Source of the DNA: Solibacillus isronensis
GTDB lineage: Bacteria > Bacillota > Bacilli > Bacillales_A > Planococcaceae
DNA: 46,802 bases
Assembly: GCF_023715405.1 (NCBI RefSeq)
Contig: NZ_JAMBOC010000009.1
Location: 1 to 46,802, forward strand
Direction: 5' to 3'
Part shown: positions 43,308 through 46,802 of the stretch, piece by piece
Numbering within the stretch: the first letter of the stretch is position 1
Layout of the letters: every line of letters starts with the position of its first letter
The notes under the pieces: model-generated
The model's database searches: none
The model's input: the letters and a program-made list of their open reading frames with translations, nothing else
What the model was told of the DNA's origin: nothing
Program-made: the position numbers and the translations under genes

Positions 43308-43337
43308 AACGTTCCCAAATCAAAGCTTGGGAACGTT
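43308..43337. repeat. REP-like palindrome
   Basis: AACGTTCCCAA (43308-43318) and TTGGGAACGTT (43327-43337). Related elements at 34692, 34979 and 44042 (aacgttcccaaatnnaagtttggg) show a small dispersed palindromic repeat. Here it may also end the 42906 message. Confidence 0.65.
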
Positions 43338-43411
43338 CGATCCAGCAGCTAATACAAAGTGTTAGCTGTGATAACACAAATAGAACGCTAATCGAAGTAG
43401 GTGAGATAAAA

Positions 43412-43984
43412 GTGAAGTTTAAATATTATCTGAGTGGAATTGGATGGTCTACCTGTATTGTTGAAGTCAATGGACAGGTATTAGAGTTTAGGGCAAGTTA
43501 TTTATCTGATAGTTTAGATGATTTTCTAAGGTCACTAATGCTCTTAAACTCCTTGTGTGTCCCGAAAGGGGAAATAATGAGTAAAACTGTGTGTGAATGG
43601 GAAGGCGAACCAGCAAGAATTGTTTGGTCTTTTGAATTAAAAGAAAATAATATACTGAAAATAACTGCGGTCTATTATGAAGATGAATTCGACAAAAATA
43701 ACACTAAAACACTTATTAAAACAGAATACCCATATGATGACTTTTTACTGATGGTGTTAATAGAAATAGATGCTTTAATAAAAAGAAACGGATTTATTGG
43801 TTACAGAGAAAAGTGGTATGATTTTGATTTTCCTTTAACTACTTTTTTAAAGCTAAAAAAGTATATAGTTCAAAAACAAAACTACCCTATACAAGAAGTA
43901 CAAGGGACATTTGATACAGAGATAAAAAGTAACTTAAAATATGATTTAGAATTGCTGTTGCTAGAAATAAATAAGCCTTCTTAA
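43412..43984 (+). CDS. Unknown 190-aa protein
   Basis: GTG 43412 with SD aggtga. The start (KFKYYLSGIGWSTCIVEVNG) and the alternating strands in 1-100 with acidic loops, then helices (LLMVLIEIDALIKRNG, LTTFLKLKKYIVQ), resemble immunity-type proteins of contact-dependent toxins in style, not by a specific match. It is soluble. Its stop region shares the sequence ccttcttaagataactggtg with the end of the 42326 gene. Confidence 0.6.
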   Translation: MKFKYYLSGIGWSTCIVEVNGQVLEFRASYLSDSLDDFLRSLMLLNSLCVPKGEIMSKTVCEWEGEPARIVWSFELKENNILKITAVYYEDEFDKNNTKTLIKTEYPYDDFLLMVLIEIDALIKRNGFIGYREKWYDFDFPLTTFLKLKKYIVQKQNYPIQEVQGTFDTEIKSNLKYDLELLLLEINKPS

Positions 43985-44041
43985 GATAACTGGTGCTTTG
44001 GCATATCAAGGATTTATAGAGTATACAAAATCAACCCAATA

Positions 44042-44115
44042 AACGTTCCCAAATGCAAGTTTGGGAATACATCAAAAATCCATGAACGTTGTTATATCAG
44101 CGTTTGTGGATTTTT
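44042..44115 (+). terminator. REP-like palindrome followed by terminator-like hairpin
   Basis: aacgttcccaaatgcaagtttgggaa (in part; 44042-44067) is a REP copy. AAAAATCCATGAACG (44074-44088) then pairs with CGTTTGTGGATTTTT (44101-44115). Together they close the 43412 gene. Confidence 0.55.
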
Positions 44116-44439
44116 GATTGGTACATTGTTTATGCGTTATTTTATACACTTTTACTAAAAGGTAATACTGACAATGGTTTGAGCGTGTTTATGAGAATGT
44201 TTCATCTTGTTGATGTTGTATAAATTCGTGCATATTCTTAATCAGGGAAATACTTAAAATTTGAGACAGCGTTTGAAAGCAAAGTAGAACAGGTGATTTA
44301 TGCAATTTTCGAATATGTAAGAAACTGTTAAAATTATGTATTTGATTGTTTTTTCTATTTACTAGTGGAATTCCTTTGATAAGAAGTAAATAAGCGATTT
44401 GACAAAAATTCAGCTCTTAGTCTGCATTGTGGTGGAAAC
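44116..44439. other. Intergenic region
   Basis: No gene, repeat or hairpin that I can support in these ~320 bases. Confidence 0.3.
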
Positions 44440-44640
44440 CAAATAAGTTCTCCACCTATTGTTGTATCAGATATATCCGATATAAACTTTATATTCGATG
44501 TATCAGACATAACATATCGCCTCCTCTCACACATACAAATCGTAAACCCGCTAAAATCCTTTATAAATCGTTCTAGAAATTAAGACATATCAGATATAAC
44601 CAGTATGTAGTCCAGCGAATAAGTACGTAAACATTGGAAA
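44440..44640 (-). pseudogene. Truncated copy of the DUF3967 gene start and leader
   Basis: 44440-44512 matches the first ~25 codons (INFISDISDTTIGGE) of the gene at 32073-32633, and 44513-44640 matches its leader. The remainder is absent. Confidence 0.7.
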
Positions 44641-44688
44641 TGCTAACAGGATTATTGCTCTAAAAGCTCAATTAGCGTATTAAAAGTG

Positions 44689-44730
44689 AAAAGCAAGTCT
44701 AGGATAAATGATACTCCTAGACTTGCTTTT
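44689..44730. terminator. Strong palindromic terminator
   Basis: AAAAGCAAGTCTAGGA (44689-44704) and its exact complement (44715-44730) with a 10-base loop. It would end transcripts of the regulator/signal-peptide operon coming from the right. Confidence 0.8.
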
Positions 44731-44737
44731 CTTTGCT

Positions 44738-44899
44738 TTACAGCACTCGTAAATTGCCTTTTGTGGCGCGTAGAGCACTGGTAGTAACACTAACGCTGCC
44801 AATAATTAAATTTGATAGAAAATTGTTGTCTAGATTCAATACAGTCAAAATACTTTGGTCGATAATGCCTAACATAATAATAACCATGAGTATTAACAC
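44738..44899 (-). CDS. Possible small membrane protein downstream of the signal-peptide gene
   Basis: From GTG 44899 (or ATG 44887) a 49-53-aa frame reads LILMVIIMLGIIDQSILTVL, then NLDNNFLSNLIIGSVSV and a basic end (SALRATKGNLRVL). It has two hydrophobic stretches and ends just before a strong terminator. No SD is seen. If real, it is the third gene of the regulator operon and could be an immunity peptide. It may equally be a remnant. Confidence 0.35.
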   Translation of the reverse strand: MLILMVIIMLGIIDQSILTVLNLDNNFLSNLIIGSVSVTTSALRATKGNLRVL

Positions 44900-45002
44900 G
44901 TTAGAATGAGACGAATTTTATTTTTATATCGTCGATACAGGACTTAAAATTGGACAACTTTTATAATTACTTTTAGACACTTAATAATTCCAGCACCTGC
45001 GG

Positions 45003-45143
45003 TTATTCTATTAAATTTGGATTTGATTCAGATATAACTATTCCAGGAAGTTGATTTTCAGCATTTACTGGTGATTCCAAAGCAAAAATTATAAATCCAA
45101 TAAGTAACATGAATAAAACGCTAATTCTTTTTTTCTTAGTCAT
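45003..45143 (-). CDS. NprX/PapR-like quorum-sensing signal pre-peptide
   Basis: This 46-aa gene has ATG 45143 two bases after the regulator's stop, with SD gggagga inside the regulator. It shows a basic start (MTKKKRIS), a hydrophobic export segment (VLFMLLIGFIIFALE), and a cleavage-like SPVNAEN. The short tail QLPGIVISESNPNLIE would be cut to a 5-8-residue signal; LPGIV recalls the xPxIV of NprX (KPDIV). The position directly after an NprR-like gene is the rule for RRNPP pairs (nprR-nprX, plcR-papR). The exact mature peptide is not known. Confidence 0.8.
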   Translation of the reverse strand: MTKKKRISVLFMLLIGFIIFALESPVNAENQLPGIVISESNPNLIE

Positions 45144-45145
45144 AT

Positions 45146-46420
45146 TTAAAGGTCCTCCCAATGTAATATTTTATAATTTTTATAGGATATAGATTTTTCA
45201 AAGTATTCACTAGCTTGCTTATACTTACCATTTAACTTTAATAATTCAGCTACTTTAATACCATATTTATAAGTATGACGGTAATCTTTTATGTCTTCGA
45301 AGTATTTTATGGCAGAATTCAAAAATTTAAGGTCATTAAATTGGAGAAATAGTTGCTTGTATATATTGAAATGATAATAGTATGATTGTAAATTTTTTTT
45401 ATTTTCAATAAGCTTTAAACCTTTTTCCAACCATATTTGCATATTGTTTTTATCCATTTTTCGTGAGTAAACTTGAATTATGGAAAAAATAGTTAATAGT
45501 TGATCTTCTACATCTACTTTTAAATCTAAACTATTCAAATAATACTCAAGGGATAAGTTTAAATCTCCTATTGCGGCAGTTACTGATCCCAGATTTTGAT
45601 AGATAATAGCATTGTATTTTTCATTATTTGACTCCATCGAAAATTTTAGCGCTTTTAAATAAATTTCTTGAGATTTATTAAGATTTTGAACTTTTTGATA
45701 TGATATTCCTTCAACTAATAAGCATTCAATAACTCTAGTAAACATCAAATTATCAATAAAGTAGTTAGTTGAAAGTTTAATTTCATTAATACTAGCTAAA
45801 TATTGATTATTAGCTAACTTAGCTAGGGCATTCATATAATTTAAATCAGCCTTTTCAAAATCATCAAAGTATCTTTGAGGATAAATCAGAATTGTTTGAT
45901 CAAAAATTAAGCTGGCTAATTCATAATGATGGTTATGGTAATGGTGTATTGCCATACATTTTTTATATAAATACAATTGTAAGTTATCTAAATCAGATTC
46001 TTGATTGTTGAAAAGTGAGAGTTCTCTTTCTATTTCTGGTGAAGTTTTATGTAGCATTAATAACATATTCAACACTACTAACTTGTAATCACAGTATGCA
46101 GTTCTAGAAGAATAGCGAGATTGTTTTTTTAGTAAATCATTATATTTCTCTTGCGTAAGCTTAATTGATTTTAGCCTTCTTACTTCTTCATATATCTCCA
46201 ATAACTCCTTTCGATAATCGATATTATCAATTGAATTTTTTTCAGAAATATTTATTTTTATATTTAGTCTCTCTAGTAATAAACTTAAAATTTCTGAGCT
46301 AGATTCAACTTGATTATTTTCTATTTTACATAAATAAGATGGAGAACATATCCCTTTAGCTAAGACCCCTTGTTTCATTCCTTGCTTTTTTCGTTCGTGC
46401 TTTATAATATTTCCAATCAT
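45146..46420 (-). CDS. NprR-like RRNPP quorum-sensing regulator
   Basis: This is 424 aa from ATG 46420 with SD gggagcgg; the ATG at 46438 lies upstream of that SD. An XRE HTH spans residues ~4-56 (IIKHERKKQGMKQGVLAKG, ICSPSYLCKIENN). The rest is TPR-type helix pairs (ASLIFDQTILIYPQRY, LNKSQEIYLKALKFS, LNLSLEYYLNSLDL). Length equals NprR (~423 aa) rather than PlcR (~285 aa). It would bind the exported and re-imported peptide from 45003-45143 and activate or derepress the divergent toxin operon through the palindrome at 46601-46618. The target is inferred from position. Confidence 0.88.
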   Translation of the reverse strand: MIGNIIKHERKKQGMKQGVLAKGICSPSYLCKIENNQVESSSEILSLLLERLNIKINISEKNSIDNIDYRKELLEIYEEVRRLKSIKLTQEKYNDLLKKQSRYSSRTAYCDYKLVVLNMLLMLHKTSPEIERELSLFNNQESDLDNLQLYLYKKCMAIHHYHNHHYELASLIFDQTILIYPQRYFDDFEKADLNYMNALAKLANNQYLASINEIKLSTNYFIDNLMFTRVIECLLVEGISYQKVQNLNKSQEIYLKALKFSMESNNEKYNAIIYQNLGSVTAAIGDLNLSLEYYLNSLDLKVDVEDQLLTIFSIIQVYSRKMDKNNMQIWLEKGLKLIENKKNLQSYYYHFNIYKQLFLQFNDLKFLNSAIKYFEDIKDYRHTYKYGIKVAELLKLNGKYKQASEYFEKSISYKNYKILHWEDL

Positions 46421-46600
46421 TTTTCCGCTCCCTTTCATAAAAACATAAATTTTAAGAAATTTTTAAGGTTTTATAGGAGTTTTCAAGAAGATTTCCGCAA
46501 TCCATTTCCCAACATTTTTTGGTATATTTTCCATCTTTTTAATATTAACATTATTTTACATAAAATGCTTTTTGTTAAGTTTGTTTTATTGATTATAGAT

Positions 46601-46626
46601 TCGAAAGTTTACTTTCGATTTATAAT
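46601..46626 (+). promoter_or_regulatory. Toxin-operon promoter with palindromic operator
   Basis: TCGAAAGTTTACTTTCGA (46601-46618) is a perfect inverted repeat with a 2-base centre. It overlaps the -35 position of a promoter whose -10 is TATAAT at 46621-46626; the -35 itself (gattcg) is poor. A weak -35 replaced by a regulator box is typical of activator-dependent promoters. Confidence 0.65.
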
Positions 46627-46660
46627 ATAAAAATTTTAAAAATTTGAAGGAGGAAGAAAG

Positions 46661-46802
46661 ATGAAAAAGCAGTTATTAGCATCAGGATTGGCATTATCAA
46701 TATTGGTAGGAGGCGCAGGCTTAAGCTCAAGTTCAGTAGGAGCAGCTCCAATTAATGAAAAAGCGATTACAATTGAGAATTCATTAAAAGACGATGAAGT
46801 GC
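46661..46802 (+). CDS. 5' part of secreted SDP-like toxin precursor A (3' part at 1-173)
   Basis: ATG 46661 has the SD aaggagg at 46648-46654. The frame encodes the signal peptide and pro-region (MKKQLLASGL..., APINEKAITIENSLKDDEV) and runs off the end of the window. These 47 residues are almost base-for-base the same as in precursor B (323-631). It is the first gene after the operator and so the most directly controlled toxin gene. Confidence 0.9.
   Translation, partial: MKKQLLASGLALSILVGGAGLSSSSVGAAPINEKAITIENSLKDDEV

Noticed and set aside
1..46802. tRNA or rRNA genes
   Set aside because: I saw no CCA-ended cloverleaf-like sequence or rRNA signature while reading both strands; a covariance-model scan was not possible.

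Overview
The window looks like a complete, low-GC Bacillales plasmid of about 46.8 kb, opened inside a gene. The last bases (46661-46802) begin a secreted-peptide gene and the first bases (1-173) finish it in frame. The two ends share a 3-base 'tgc', and both paralogous genes next door confirm the join. SD-led genes, TTG/GTG starts, a NprR-type regulator, SDP-like genes and an IS21/IS3 mix suggest a Bacillaceae or Planococcaceae host (Lysinibacillus/Solibacillus/Kurthia-like). The genus is inference.

Region 1 (44.7 kb through the junction to 3.8 kb) is the most striking part. A NprR-like RRNPP regulator is followed 2 bases later by an unreported 46-codon signal-peptide gene. Divergently, three intact and one decayed gene encode secreted ~100-aa precursors with a Gly/Ala-rich hydrophobic core. 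They are followed by a DUF5819 (SdpA-like) protein and an HTTM (SdpB-like) protein fused to a DCC thiol-oxidoreductase domain. This reads as a quorum-sensing-controlled, SDP-like multi-peptide toxin system. A small HTH/membrane-protein pair lies convergent to it.

Region 2 (3.8-8.8 kb) holds an unknown protein coupled to a TPR/winged-helix regulator, two unknown genes, and a tyrosine recombinase with a 17-codon leader.

Region 3 (8.9-21.2 kb) is a DNA-restriction island. It has a PLD-SNF2 helicase, a ParB-like protein, a large HTH protein, a protein combining a Sau3AI-like segment with the large protein's C-terminal domain, an HNH nuclease, a Sau3AI/MutH-type endonuclease and a C5-cytosine methyltransferase (probably GATC).

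Region 4 (21.2-26.2 kb) is the replicon core: parA with a small DNA-binding partner, flanked by centromere-like repeats, then a PriCT-type replication initiator. The initiator's long leader has a consensus promoter and is opposed by a predicted ~195-nt antisense RNA with its own consensus promoter and terminator.

Region 5 (26.2-30.4 kb) contains a broken IS21 element and a chromosomal-looking DUF5071/TPR pair. Region 6 (30.5-42.3 kb) is repeat-rich and gene-poor. It holds 20-bp iterons, a zinc/ParB-like protein, a MerR/DUF3967 protein, 174-bp and 101-bp tandem arrays, a Replic_Relax protein with a terminator-bearing leader, and two further decayed copies of that gene and its ~1.5-kb upstream segment, plus a set of gene fragments. 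This may be the remains of a second replicon or mobilization module. Region 7 (42.3-44.1 kb) holds three small unknown genes, two of them membrane-associated.
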